Below, in pieces: positions 1 to 5,561 of a stretch of 5,707 bases of DNA (the stretch's first letter is position 1; the number at the start of each line of letters is the position of its first letter). The position numbers were made by a program, and so were the translations under genes. This stretch comes from JALOAT01 sp041677345. GTDB taxonomy: Bacteria; Pseudomonadota; Gammaproteobacteria; Thiohalomonadales; Thiohalomonadaceae. The notes under the pieces were generated by a model. The model made no database searches and had not been told where the DNA came from. It saw nothing but the letters and a program-made list of their open reading frames with translations. The DNA is taken from assembly GCA_041677345.1 (NCBI GenBank), contig JBAYQE010000124.1, positions 1 through 5,707 of the forward strand. The letters are read 5' to 3'.

Positions 1-1
1 A

Positions 2-163
2 GACCAGTGGGGTCAGAGTCAATTGAAATCAGGCGGCGTCATCCGAAGCAGGAAGGGAAGAAAACAGCCCAACGCAAAGGCGCAAAGACGCAGAGGACGC
101 AAAGCGTTCGTCGGTCGTCGTAGGTCACGTTGGCGCGCAGCGGCTACGTGACAATCCGCCCGG
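2..163. repeat. Composite intergenic repeat, copy 1 of a tandem pair
   Basis: First and longer copy of a direct duplication; the second copy follows immediately. In order it contains a GGGGTCAGAG box (9-18), a block that is nearly identical in copy 2 (21-55, one mismatch, T39 against C200), a run of ACGCAAAGGCGCAAAG-type short units (about 71-105), and a hairpin with perfect 7-bp arms, GTCACGT (124-130) and ACGTGAC (146-152). It ends in CCGCCCGGG (156-164, whose last base begins copy 2). Relative to copy 2 it carries about 5 extra bases near 51-60 and about 16 extra bases within the CGCAAAG tract. From general familiarity, each element resembles dispersed intergenic repeats of proteobacteria. 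No ORF here looks like a protein, and the gene to the left lies outside the window. Confidence 0.8.
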
Positions 164-304
164 GACCAATGGGGTCAGAGGAATTGAAATCAGGCGGCGC
201 CATCCGAAGCAGGAAGAAAACAGCCCAACGCAAAGGCGCAAAGGCGTTCGTTGGTCGTCATAGGCCAGGTTGGCGCGTAGCGGCTACATGACCATCCGCC
301 CGGG
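164..304. repeat. Composite intergenic repeat, copy 2 of a tandem pair
   Basis: Second copy of the left-end repeat, in the same orientation. It has the same order of parts: GGGGTCAGAG (171-180), the 35-nt block (182-216), a shorter ACGCAAAGGCGCAAAG tract (about 226-243), and a hairpin region (about 261-292) ending in CCGCCCGGG (296-304). The hairpin arms are decayed here: GGCCAGGT faces ACATGACC with 6 of 8 pairs. A third fragment, GAAGAAAACAGCC at 306-318, repeats the junction sequence seen at 212-224, so there may be a truncated third unit. The duplication lies directly upstream of the ligase gene and could carry regulatory or mRNA-structure effects, but nothing here proves it. Confidence 0.8.
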
Positions 305-438
305 CGAAGAAAACAGCCAGCCAGCGGGTGGCGCCACCTTCTTCGTCATCGCGGTGCGGGCCGGCATTCCTGAGGCTGGTGTCATGCGTCGGCTCGGTGC
401 AAGATCCCGCCGCTGGACCATTGGAAGGGATTCGTCAT
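305..438 (+). promoter_or_regulatory. Upstream region and ribosome-binding site of the ligase gene
   Basis: This is non-coding DNA between the tandem repeat and the ligase start. The deciding element is a Shine-Dalgarno-like GGAAGGGA at 423-430, 8 nt before ATG 439. No convincing -35/-10 pair was seen. An in-frame ATG at 328 would extend the ligase by 37 residues. That stretch is low-complexity and would bury the signal peptide inside the protein, so this part is read as leader. Confidence 0.55.
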
Positions 439-1302
439 ATGGCAAGGATTCGCCATCGGCCTTACCTCTTGCTTCTCCTCTCATTGCTCCTCGCGCGTGC
501 CTGGGCGGCGGATGGGCCTTCGCTCATGCTGGCGATGCGCTGGCAGGAGGGCGCGGACCCCACCGGCTGGTGGATGAGTGAGAAATACGACGGGGTGCGC
601 GGCTATTGGGATGGCAGGCGCATGCTCACGCGCCAGGGGGAAGTGATCAGCCTCCCGGGTGAGCTGCGTGCGGCGTTGCCGGATTTTCCCCTCGATGGCG
701 AGTTGTGGGCGGGCCGGGGCGGCTTTGAGGCCACCCTCGCGACCGTGCGCGATACAGTCCCGGGCCCGGGGTGGTCCAGCATCCGCTATCTGGTGTTCGA
801 TGCGCCGGGCCAGCCCGGTCCGTTCGAGATGCGTATGGCCGCTGTGGCGCGCTGGCTTCGTGAACACGCCACAGCGCGCGTCGCCGCCGTCACCCAGGCG
901 CGCTGTACCGGTGAGGCCCATCTGCGGGCATTCCTGGCGGACGTGGAGCACCGGGGCGGTGAAGGGGTGATGTTGCGTGCCGCCGGTTCACCCTACGTGG
1001 GCGGGCGCAGTGAGTATCTGCGCAAGCTCAAGTCCTTCGAGGATACGGAAGCCGTGGTGCGGGGCTACAACCCCGGTCGCGGCAAGTACACGGGCATGAC
1101 CGGCTCGCTGGTGGTGGAGTTGCCAAACGGAAAGCGCTTTGCCGTCGGCACGGGATTGAGCGATGCGGAGCGCCGTACACCACCGCCCATCGGCAGCACC
1201 ATCACCTTCAAGCACCAGGGATGGACCCGCACAGGAAAGCCCCGCTTTCCGGTGTTCTGGCGTGTACGGAAGCCTGCGCCAACAGGGTCAGGCGCGGAGT
1301 GA
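439..1302 (+). CDS. ligE: Periplasmic minimal ATP-dependent DNA ligase (Lig E type)
   Basis: This enzyme seals nicks in double-stranded DNA using ATP, through an enzyme-AMP intermediate. The 287-residue product starts with a signal peptide: basic N-terminus (R3, R5, R7), a Leu-rich core at about 9-19, and a likely cut after AWA (21-23). That places the mature enzyme in the periplasm, as in the Lig E family, which is thought to act on extracellular or incoming DNA. Nucleotidyltransferase motifs are complete: motif I EKYDGVR with the adenylated lysine K49, motif III LDGELW (85-90), motif IIIa YLVFDA (117-122), motif IV EGVMLR (175-180), and motif V with K196 and K198. An OB-fold follows (about 200-275), with the family-typical GKYTGMTGSL stretch (215-224). 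There are no extra domains, matching the minimal form. The start at 439 is supported by GGAAGGGA upstream and by the signal peptide. It stands alone, with the next candidate gene 137 nt downstream. Confidence 0.93.
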   Translation: MARIRHRPYLLLLLSLLLARAWAADGPSLMLAMRWQEGADPTGWWMSEKYDGVRGYWDGRRMLTRQGEVISLPGELRAALPDFPLDGELWAGRGGFEATLATVRDTVPGPGWSSIRYLVFDAPGQPGPFEMRMAAVARWLREHATARVAAVTQARCTGEAHLRAFLADVEHRGGEGVMLRAAGSPYVGGRSEYLRKLKSFEDTEAVVRGYNPGRGKYTGMTGSLVVELPNGKRFAVGTGLSDAERRTPPPIGSTITFKHQGWTRTGKPRFPVFWRVRKPAPTGSGAE

Positions 1303-1373
1303 GCGTTAACTCACGATTGTCGTGCGCGCGCCTTCCGTGCGGTCATGGAAAACTGAACTGATTCTAAAAATAC

Positions 1374-1402
1374 TTGAACCCATAAAGGCACATAGTTAGC
1401 AT
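1374..1402 (+). promoter_or_regulatory. Candidate sigma-70 promoter upstream of the small ORF
   Basis: TTGAAC (1374-1379) and TAGCAT (1397-1402) are separated by 17 nt, and each matches the sigma-70 consensus at 4 of 6 bases. They sit in a visibly AT-richer island (about 1350-1435) inside otherwise GC-rich DNA, as expected for a promoter. Transcription would start near 1409 and reach the 52-codon ORF at 1440 and then cbbQ. The assignment rests on consensus matching only. Confidence 0.4.
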
Positions 1403-1439
1403 GCGTTAGTGGGAAAAAAAGACCAATTACAGAGCGCTC

Positions 1440-1598
1440 ATGTACACTGATCGTCCGTGGCAAAACCCTTGTTTCAGATGGCGACTGCGCCTGCTTATGC
1501 GTTGCGCCATGGACATGGTGTTGATCAGCCTCAGTGCCATGGTGGCCATAGCGGGTTTTTTCGGCAAGGACGTTTCCTTCTACATGGCCGGCACCTGA
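1440..1598 (+). CDS. Possible small single-pass membrane protein (52 aa), unrecognised
   Basis: I do not recognise this product. The ORF runs from ATG 1440 to TGA 1596-1598. Its N-terminal half is basic (R5, R14, R16, R18, R21), followed by one hydrophobic stretch (about 24-41, MDMVLISLSAMVAIAGFF), then GKDVSFYMAGT. This is the layout of a one-helix inner-membrane protein with its N-terminus in the cytoplasm by the positive-inside rule. Codons in the second half end mostly in G or C, like the neighbouring genes. A promoter-like sequence lies 38 nt upstream, but no strong Shine-Dalgarno is visible; AGAG (1431-1434) is the best candidate. It lies 168 nt before cbbQ and could share its transcript. 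The alternative is a chance ORF. A competing reading frame overlaps it (GTG 1457 to 1678), but that product has no protein-like features. Confidence 0.42.
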   Translation: MYTDRPWQNPCFRWRLRLLMRCAMDMVLISLSAMVAIAGFFGKDVSFYMAGT

Positions 1599-1640
1599 AC
1601 ACGGTCGTCGTCCCGCCCACCCTGCGGGTTACGATTATGC

Positions 1641-1672
1641 ATCGCTCACAAAGCGATAAGTCCAAGCTTATC
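1641..1672 (+). promoter_or_regulatory. Two overlapping inverted repeats in the cbbQ leader
   Basis: ATCGCT (1641-1646) pairs with AGCGAT (1652-1657) across a 5-nt loop. GATAAG (1655-1660) pairs with CTTATC (1667-1672) across a 6-nt loop. Both are perfect 6-bp arms, and they share GAT at 1655-1657, so the full stems cannot form together. They could be an operator, a weak terminator for the upstream ORF, or chance. No T-tract follows that would mark an intrinsic terminator. Confidence 0.3.
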
Positions 1673-1709
1673 AGTTGAATCAGAACACCTGACTGGCCAG
1701 GATCGAAAC

Positions 1710-1757
1710 CCCCGTTAGAATACCGAGCAACTTACTCGGTAATACACACAGACGGGG
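1710..1757 (+). promoter_or_regulatory. Nested hairpin covering the cbbQ ribosome-binding site
   Basis: The inner stem is a perfect 7-bp TACCGAG (1721-1727) with CTCGGTA (1735-1741), 7-nt loop. An outer 6-bp stem pairs CCCCGT (1710-1715) with ACGGGG (1752-1757). The GGGG at 1754-1757 ends 9 nt before the cbbQ ATG (1767) and is its best Shine-Dalgarno candidate, so the outer stem would hide it. A competing reading exists: TAGAAT (1716-1721) is a 5-of-6 match to a -10 box. If transcription starts just downstream of it, near 1728, the outer arm would not be in the RNA. The -35 side of that box is poor. Confidence 0.4.
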
Positions 1758-1766
1758 ATCGCGAGC

Positions 1767-2570
1767 ATGGTCGACTTGGCGCAGTACAAGGTCAAAAAAG
1801 CGCCTTACTACGAGGCTCAAGGCGAGGAGGTGGCCGTCTATGAGGCGGCCTATGCGGAGCGCCTGCCTGTCATGCTGAAAGGGCCCACGGGCTGCGGCAA
1901 GTCGCGTTTCGTGGAGTACATGGCCTGGAAACTCGACCGGCCGCTGATCTCGGTGGCCTGCAACGAGGACATGACCGCCTCCGACCTGGTGGGCCGCTTC
2001 CTGCTCGACCGGGAGGGCACGCGCTGGGCCGATGGCCCGCTCACCCTGGCCGCACGCCTCGGCGCCATCTGCTACCTGGACGAGGTGGTGGAGGCGCGCC
2101 AGGACACCACCGTGGTAATCCACCCGCTCACCGACTACCGCCGTACCCTGCCGTTGGACCGCAAGGGTGAACTGGTGGAGGCGCACCCCGATTTCCAACT
2201 GGTGGTCTCTTACAACCCCGGCTACCAGAGCCTCATGAAGGACCTGAAGCAGTCCACCAGGCAGCGCTTCACGGCCCTCGAATTCGACTATGCACAGGCC
2301 GAGACCGAGGCACTGATCGTTGGCCGGGAGACGGGCGTCGAACCCGCCGTGGCAGAGAAGCTGGTGCAGATCGCCCAGCGTGCCCGCGCCCTCAAGGGCC
2401 ACGGCCTCACCGAAGGCATCTCCACGCGCCTGCTGGTCTACGCCGCGCGCCTCATCCAACGCGGCATCATCCCCCGCACCGCCTGCCGTACGGCCCTGGT
2501 GCGGCCCATCACCGACGATGCCGACATCCGCGACACGCTGGAGCACGCCATCGACGTGATTTTCCCGTGA
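1767..2570 (+). CDS. cbbQ: CbbQ-type AAA+ ATPase, Rubisco activase motor (CbbQ/NirQ/NorQ family)
   Basis: This MoxR-type AAA+ ATPase of 267 residues has the usual family length. CbbQ forms a hexamer that works with CbbO to remodel inhibited Rubisco and release tight-binding sugar phosphates in the cytoplasm. The close relatives NorQ/NirQ serve nitric oxide reductase instead. Visible motifs are Walker A GPTGCGKS (39-46), Walker B ICYLDE (101-106, with D105 and E106), sensor 1 N150 in SYNPG, an arginine-finger-type segment STRQRF (163-168), and a sensor-2-like R221 in GISTRLL. All catalytic residues are present. The segments KSRFVEYMAWKL and SLMKDLKQSTRQRF resemble remembered CbbQ sequences from sulfur and iron oxidisers more than NirQ, so cbbQ is preferred, by memory rather than alignment. 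The neighbouring cbbO supports the assignment. Start ATG 1767 is the first in frame, with GGGG 9 nt upstream; translation may be controlled by the preceding hairpin. Confidence 0.88.
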   Translation: MVDLAQYKVKKAPYYEAQGEEVAVYEAAYAERLPVMLKGPTGCGKSRFVEYMAWKLDRPLISVACNEDMTASDLVGRFLLDREGTRWADGPLTLAARLGAICYLDEVVEARQDTTVVIHPLTDYRRTLPLDRKGELVEAHPDFQLVVSYNPGYQSLMKDLKQSTRQRFTALEFDYAQAETEALIVGRETGVEPAVAEKLVQIAQRARALKGHGLTEGISTRLLVYAARLIQRGIIPRTACRTALVRPITDDADIRDTLEHAIDVIFP

Positions 2571-2581
2571 TGGAAGAAGTC

Positions 2582-2687
2582 CAACGCAAAGACGCGAAGA
2601 GCGCAAAGAACGCAAAAAGCCACGAGGTCTTTTTAGAGATGCCGCGCCCAAGTCTTCCCCCTTTGCGCCTTTTGCGTCTTTGCGTTG
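2582..2687. repeat. Inverted repeat of ACGCAAAG type between cbbQ and cbbO
   Basis: Arms of 27 nt at 2582-2608 and 2661-2687 pair at 24 of 27 positions (CAACGCAAAGACGC against its reverse complement, then three mismatches, then GCGCAAAG). The interior is 52 nt and holds a smaller stem: AAAAAGCC (2614-2621) faces GG plus CTTTTT (2626-2634) with one bulged T. The element starts 11 nt after the cbbQ stop and ends 10 nt before the first possible cbbO start, so it fills the gap between two genes that act as a pair. The same short motif occurs in the left-end repeats. It looks like a dispersed, hairpin-forming, MITE-like element that could affect the cbbQ:cbbO ratio through mRNA stability or attenuation. 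It encodes nothing. Confidence 0.8.
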
Positions 2688-2697
2688 ACCCTGTTTC

Positions 2698-4917
2698 GTG
2701 AACATGCACCTGACCGCATACCGCGAACGCCTGCGCTGCAACGTGGCGCGCATCGACGAGATCTTTCCGGCGGCCATGGCCGAGGCGACGGTGGTGTTTT
2801 CACCGGTCGGCGTGGAAAGCTATCTCGACGGCGCCGGCGCCATCTGTGGCATGGGGCGGGGGCAGGAACTGCCGGTGCTGTTTCTCGAGGGCATGCCGGA
2901 GGTGGCGCGTCATTGTGGTGAAGAGGTGATCGACGACGTGGTCGCCATGGTGCGATTGCTGTCGCGTACCGGCAACGCGAGGGCACTCCATCCCTTCCTG
3001 GCCACGCTCCCCGCGGTGGCCGCACGCCTGAGTGCGCGCGAACTCATCGAGGCCTGGTTCAGCCTGGTAAGCCGCATGGCACAGGTCGTGAGCGGCGGCC
3101 TGGTGCCGTTGCTGAACCAGGTGGAGCACCTGCTCGGCAGCCTCACGATCGGGGCACTCCATACCTGGGTAGCCCAAGGGATCAAGGCCTACCAGAACCA
3201 GCCTTGGCGCTACGGCGACTGGTTCAGCCTGCAGACACCGGACAGCCGCGCTGCACTGCAGCGCCTGCGCAACGGCACACTGTTCATCGACCATGAGGTG
3301 CGTATCGCCCACACGCTGCGCGCCCTGTGGGACTCGGAAGAGGCATGCCATCCGTTCTCGTCCAGCTTCGACATCCTGCGTGCACAACGTCCGCATCTGG
3401 ACAGCAAGGGCTATCACGTCCCCGACGTCTATCACGATGCCAACGGCGTCCGCGGCATCGATCGTTATCGCGCCCTGCTCGCACATCTGCTGGCGCACCG
3501 CACCTGGACGCGCCCCTTCGTCGCCGACAACTTCAATCGTTACCAGCAGCTCGCCATGGAGACCTTCGAAGATGCACGCGTGGAGTGGTTGGCCATGCAA
3601 CGCTACCCGGGCCTGCGGCAGCTGTGGCTGGCGCTGCATCCGGTGCCGCAAGAGGGAGACTGTCCACCCGGCTGGTCGTGCCTGCGCCACAAGGTGACCA
3701 TGCTCTCCCGCGCGCTGCTCGATCCGAATCACACCTACACCGACCCCATCCTGCGCGATTTCGTGGGCCGCTTCCATGCGCACACGGCGCGTGATCCCCA
3801 CGACCCGCGCCTGGTGATCGAGCTGGCCACCACCTACATCGTCGCCGTGCATCACCCGGACTTCCGCTCGCCCAAGATCTGGTTCGAGGGCACCGAAGTC
3901 TCCTACCGCGACGACAACCGGTACATGTGGATCTTCATGGAGGACACCGACGACGAAAACGATTTCCACTCGGACCACAACGCGGCCAATCCGCGTGCGC
4001 AGGAGCATGCAGAGCCGCCCTTGCACGTGCACCACCTGCGCGAGTGGGACGCCGACGAGCAGCGCTACAAGCACGACTTCGTCACCGTGCAGGAGCATAT
4101 CGCGCCGGCCGGTGATGCGGCCCATATCGACACGTTGCTGACCCGCCACGCGGGCTTGGCGAAGCAACTCAGACGCATCGTCGACCTGTTGAAACCGCAG
4201 CAGCACAAGCGTGTGCACAAGCAGGAAGACGGCACCGAACTGGACCTGGATGTGGCGGTACGCGCCGTGGTGGAGCAGCGCGCCGGCGTCACCCCTGACC
4301 CGCGCATACATACGCGTCATGTGACCGCCGGGCGTGACATCGCCGTGACCCTGTTGCTCGACCTTTCAGAATCCATCAATACCGTTCCGCCGGGCGCCGG
4401 GCACTCGATCCTGCAGCTGTCGCAAGAGGCGGCATCCCTGCTGGGCTGGGCCATCGACGCGCTGGGTGACGAATTCTCCATCGGTGGCTTCGCCTCCAAT
4501 ACCCGCCACGAGGTGCACTACCTGCACTTCAAGGGTTTCAATGAACCATGGGGTGACGTCCCCAAGGCGCGCCTCGCTGCCATGCAGGGCGGGCTGTCTA
4601 CACGCATGGGCGCGGCCCTGCGCGTCGCCGGCCATTACCTGGCGGCACGCCCCAAGGAACGCAGACTGCTGCTGGTGCTCTCCGATGGTGAACCCCATGA
4701 CGTGGACGTGGACGACCCCGCCTATCTGCGCGCGGACACGAAAAAGGCCGTGGAGGAGTTGGCGGCCAAGGGCGTCGCAACCTATTGCATCACCCTCGAT
4801 CCGGCGGCGGACACGTACGTCGGCGAGGTGTTCGGCGCAGCCAATTTCACGGTCATCGACCGCATCGAACGACTACCCGAACGCCTGCCCAGATTGTTCA
4901 TGGCGCTGACCCGCTGA
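2698..4917 (+). CDS. cbbO: CbbO-type VWA-domain protein, Rubisco activase adaptor (CbbO/NorD family)
   Basis: CbbO is the adaptor of the CbbQO Rubisco activase: it binds the CbbQ hexamer and uses its von Willebrand A domain to contact Rubisco. The relative NorD acts with NorQ on nitric oxide reductase. Counting from GTG 2698 there are 739 residues, near the family size. The C-terminal VWA domain (about 545-735) has a complete metal site: DLSES (D555, S557, S559), T635 in GGLSTRMG, and D663 in LVLSDGEP. The long N-terminal part (1-400) is the family-specific region, with no motif I can name. An acidic and His-rich linker follows (about 402-450, with DTDDENDFHSDHN and HVHH). No signal peptide or membrane helix is seen, so it is cytoplasmic. 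An in-frame TGA at 2686-2688 limits the start to GTG 2698 or ATG 2704. Neither has a visible Shine-Dalgarno, because the repeat ends right upstream. It is 127 nt behind cbbQ and probably cotranscribed. Confidence 0.86.
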   Translation: MNMHLTAYRERLRCNVARIDEIFPAAMAEATVVFSPVGVESYLDGAGAICGMGRGQELPVLFLEGMPEVARHCGEEVIDDVVAMVRLLSRTGNARALHPFLATLPAVAARLSARELIEAWFSLVSRMAQVVSGGLVPLLNQVEHLLGSLTIGALHTWVAQGIKAYQNQPWRYGDWFSLQTPDSRAALQRLRNGTLFIDHEVRIAHTLRALWDSEEACHPFSSSFDILRAQRPHLDSKGYHVPDVYHDANGVRGIDRYRALLAHLLAHRTWTRPFVADNFNRYQQLAMETFEDARVEWLAMQRYPGLRQLWLALHPVPQEGDCPPGWSCLRHKVTMLSRALLDPNHTYTDPILRDFVGRFHAHTARDPHDPRLVIELATTYIVAVHHPDFRSPKIWFEGTEVSYRDDNRYMWIFMEDTDDENDFHSDHNAANPRAQEHAEPPLHVHHLREWDADEQRYKHDFVTVQEHIAPAGDAAHIDTLLTRHAGLAKQLRRIVDLLKPQQHKRVHKQEDGTELDLDVAVRAVVEQRAGVTPDPRIHTRHVTAGRDIAVTLLLDLSESINTVPPGAGHSILQLSQEAASLLGWAIDALGDEFSIGGFASNTRHEVHYLHFKGFNEPWGDVPKARLAAMQGGLSTRMGAALRVAGHYLAARPKERRLLLVLSDGEPHDVDVDDPAYLRADTKKAVEELAAKGVATYCITLDPAADTYVGEVFGAANFTVIDRIERLPERLPRLFMALTR

Positions 4918-4937
4918 TCGCGCAGGCTTCCTACTGC

Positions 4938-5007
4938 TCATTCCCAGCGCAAGGCCGGAATCCATGTCACGCCGCTGGGAAATGGACCTTGGCTTTCGCC
5001 GGGGTGA
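4938..5007. repeat. Hairpin-type intergenic repeat downstream of cbbO
   Basis: This is an imperfect inverted repeat with left arm about 4938-4965 (TCATTCCCAGCGCAAGGCCG onward to GGAATCCAT) and right arm about 4981-5007 (ATGGACCTTGGC onward to CGGGGTGA). It resembles, from memory, the dispersed proteobacterial repeats of the type TCATTCCCGCGAAGGCGGGAATCCA paired with its complement, here much decayed. A perfect 8-bp inverted pair, TTCCCAGC (4941-4948) and GCTGGGAA (4974-4981), lies inside it and could form an alternative stem. No T-run follows, so it is not a classical terminator, though it lies where one would be expected for the cbbQ-cbbO transcript. Confidence 0.6.
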
Positions 5008-5057
5008 CGGGAAGGGCAGTGGACCTGCTGCCGCTATGACGTAAAGTGAGATGGCTC

Positions 5058-5513
5058 ATGAGTGCTCTCATTCCCCGATCTGTCTTCGCTCTGTTCGTAC
5101 TCGCTTCCATGGCAGGTTGCGAACGCGATCCCGGCAACCGCATACACGGAGAGGTCGCACGCCTGCAGGACCCCTCCCTCATCACCCGTGGGAAGGCGCT
5201 GTTCGCACGGCACTGCGCGAGTTGTCATGGTATCCGTGCCGAGGGGTCGCCCGACTGGCGTCACCGCGATGCCAATGGTTTTTTCCCGCCGCCGCCGCTC
5301 AACGGCACGGCACACGCCTGGCACCATCCGCTGCAGGACCTGCGCAACACCATCCGCCGGGGCAGTCCGCCCGGTCAGGGCCGCATGCCCGCTTGGGGTG
5401 GCGCACGGTCCGACGAGGACATCGACGCACTGATCGCCTGGATTCAATCCCTGTGGTCCGCAGAGGTCTACGCGGCCTGGCTGGAGATCGATCAGCGCGC
5501 CCGCAAACGCTGA
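5058..5513 (+). CDS. Monohaem cytochrome c, probable lipoprotein
   Basis: This is a small periplasmic electron carrier, 151 residues, anchored by lipid. The N-terminus has a short signal sequence (R7, hydrophobic 9-20) ending in MAGC, a lipobox-like site with C21 as the acylated residue, although Met at -3 is not ideal. The haem c motif CASCH is at 53-57. The likely axial methionine is M110 in GRMPAWG, and a C-terminal helix DEDIDALIAWIQSLW (119-133) closes the class I fold. The segment 90-133 is typical of the cytochrome c/cbb3-subunit-like family. Its redox partner cannot be told from the sequence. ATG 5058 is chosen because AAAGTGAG (5043-5050) lies 7 nt upstream; GTG 5046 would overlap that site and add only four residues. 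It follows cbbO by 140 nt and probably forms an operon with the Met-rich gene 48 nt downstream. Confidence 0.87.
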   Translation: MSALIPRSVFALFVLASMAGCERDPGNRIHGEVARLQDPSLITRGKALFARHCASCHGIRAEGSPDWRHRDANGFFPPPPLNGTAHAWHHPLQDLRNTIRRGSPPGQGRMPAWGGARSDEDIDALIAWIQSLWSAEVYAAWLEIDQRARKR

Positions 5514-5547
5514 ATTCACGGCATACACTAAGGCGAGTGCAGCCGAG

Positions 5548-5554
5548 AAGGAGG
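5548..5554 (+). promoter_or_regulatory. Strong ribosome-binding site fixing a GTG start
   Basis: AAGGAGG is close to a perfect Shine-Dalgarno sequence and ends 7 nt before GTG 5562. It is the strongest ribosome-binding site in the window and is the reason for choosing the GTG start of the last gene over GTG 5571 in the same frame. Confidence 0.8.
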
Positions 5555-5561
5555 CGAAGTC

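Noticed and set aside
1..304. CRISPR-like array at the left end
   Set aside because: There are only two long diverged units with no uniform short repeats or unique spacers; it is a tandem duplication of intergenic repeats.
328..438. N-terminal extension of the ligase from ATG 328
   Set aside because: It would put 37 low-complexity residues before a good signal peptide. ATG 439 has a Shine-Dalgarno at 8 nt.
270..581. 103-codon ORF spanning the end of the repeat and the ligase start
   Set aside because: It begins inside the intergenic repeat and ends out of frame within the ligase. No coding features were seen.
1612..1628. Intrinsic terminator (CCCGC / GCGGG) after the small ORF
   Set aside because: The stem is only 5 bp and is followed by TTACGATT rather than a T-tract.
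1457..1678. 73-codon ORF from GTG 1457
   Set aside because: It overlaps the 1440-1598 frame and runs on through the inverted repeats. It is His/Gln-rich without a fold signature, and the alternative frame is more protein-like.
2614..2634. Intrinsic terminator between cbbQ and cbbO (AAAAAGCC / GG-CTTTTT)
   Set aside because: The GC core is only about three pairs, and the T-run is part of the stem. It may weaken transcription but does not meet the usual form of a terminator.
1680..2777. Long minus-strand ORF opposite cbbQ (365 codons)
   Set aside because: It lies antisense to a gene with complete AAA+ motifs, runs through the intergenic repeat, and its translation has no family features. Long antisense frames are common in GC-rich genes.
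2800..4320. Minus-strand ORF of 506 codons opposite cbbO
   Set aside because: It is a mirror of the strong codon bias in cbbO. The product is a Val/Gln/His-rich string with no motif, signal peptide or ribosome-binding site.
5034..5528. Minus-strand ORF opposite the cytochrome c gene
   Set aside because: The + strand frame has a haem motif, lipobox and axial Met; the opposite frame has nothing recognisable.
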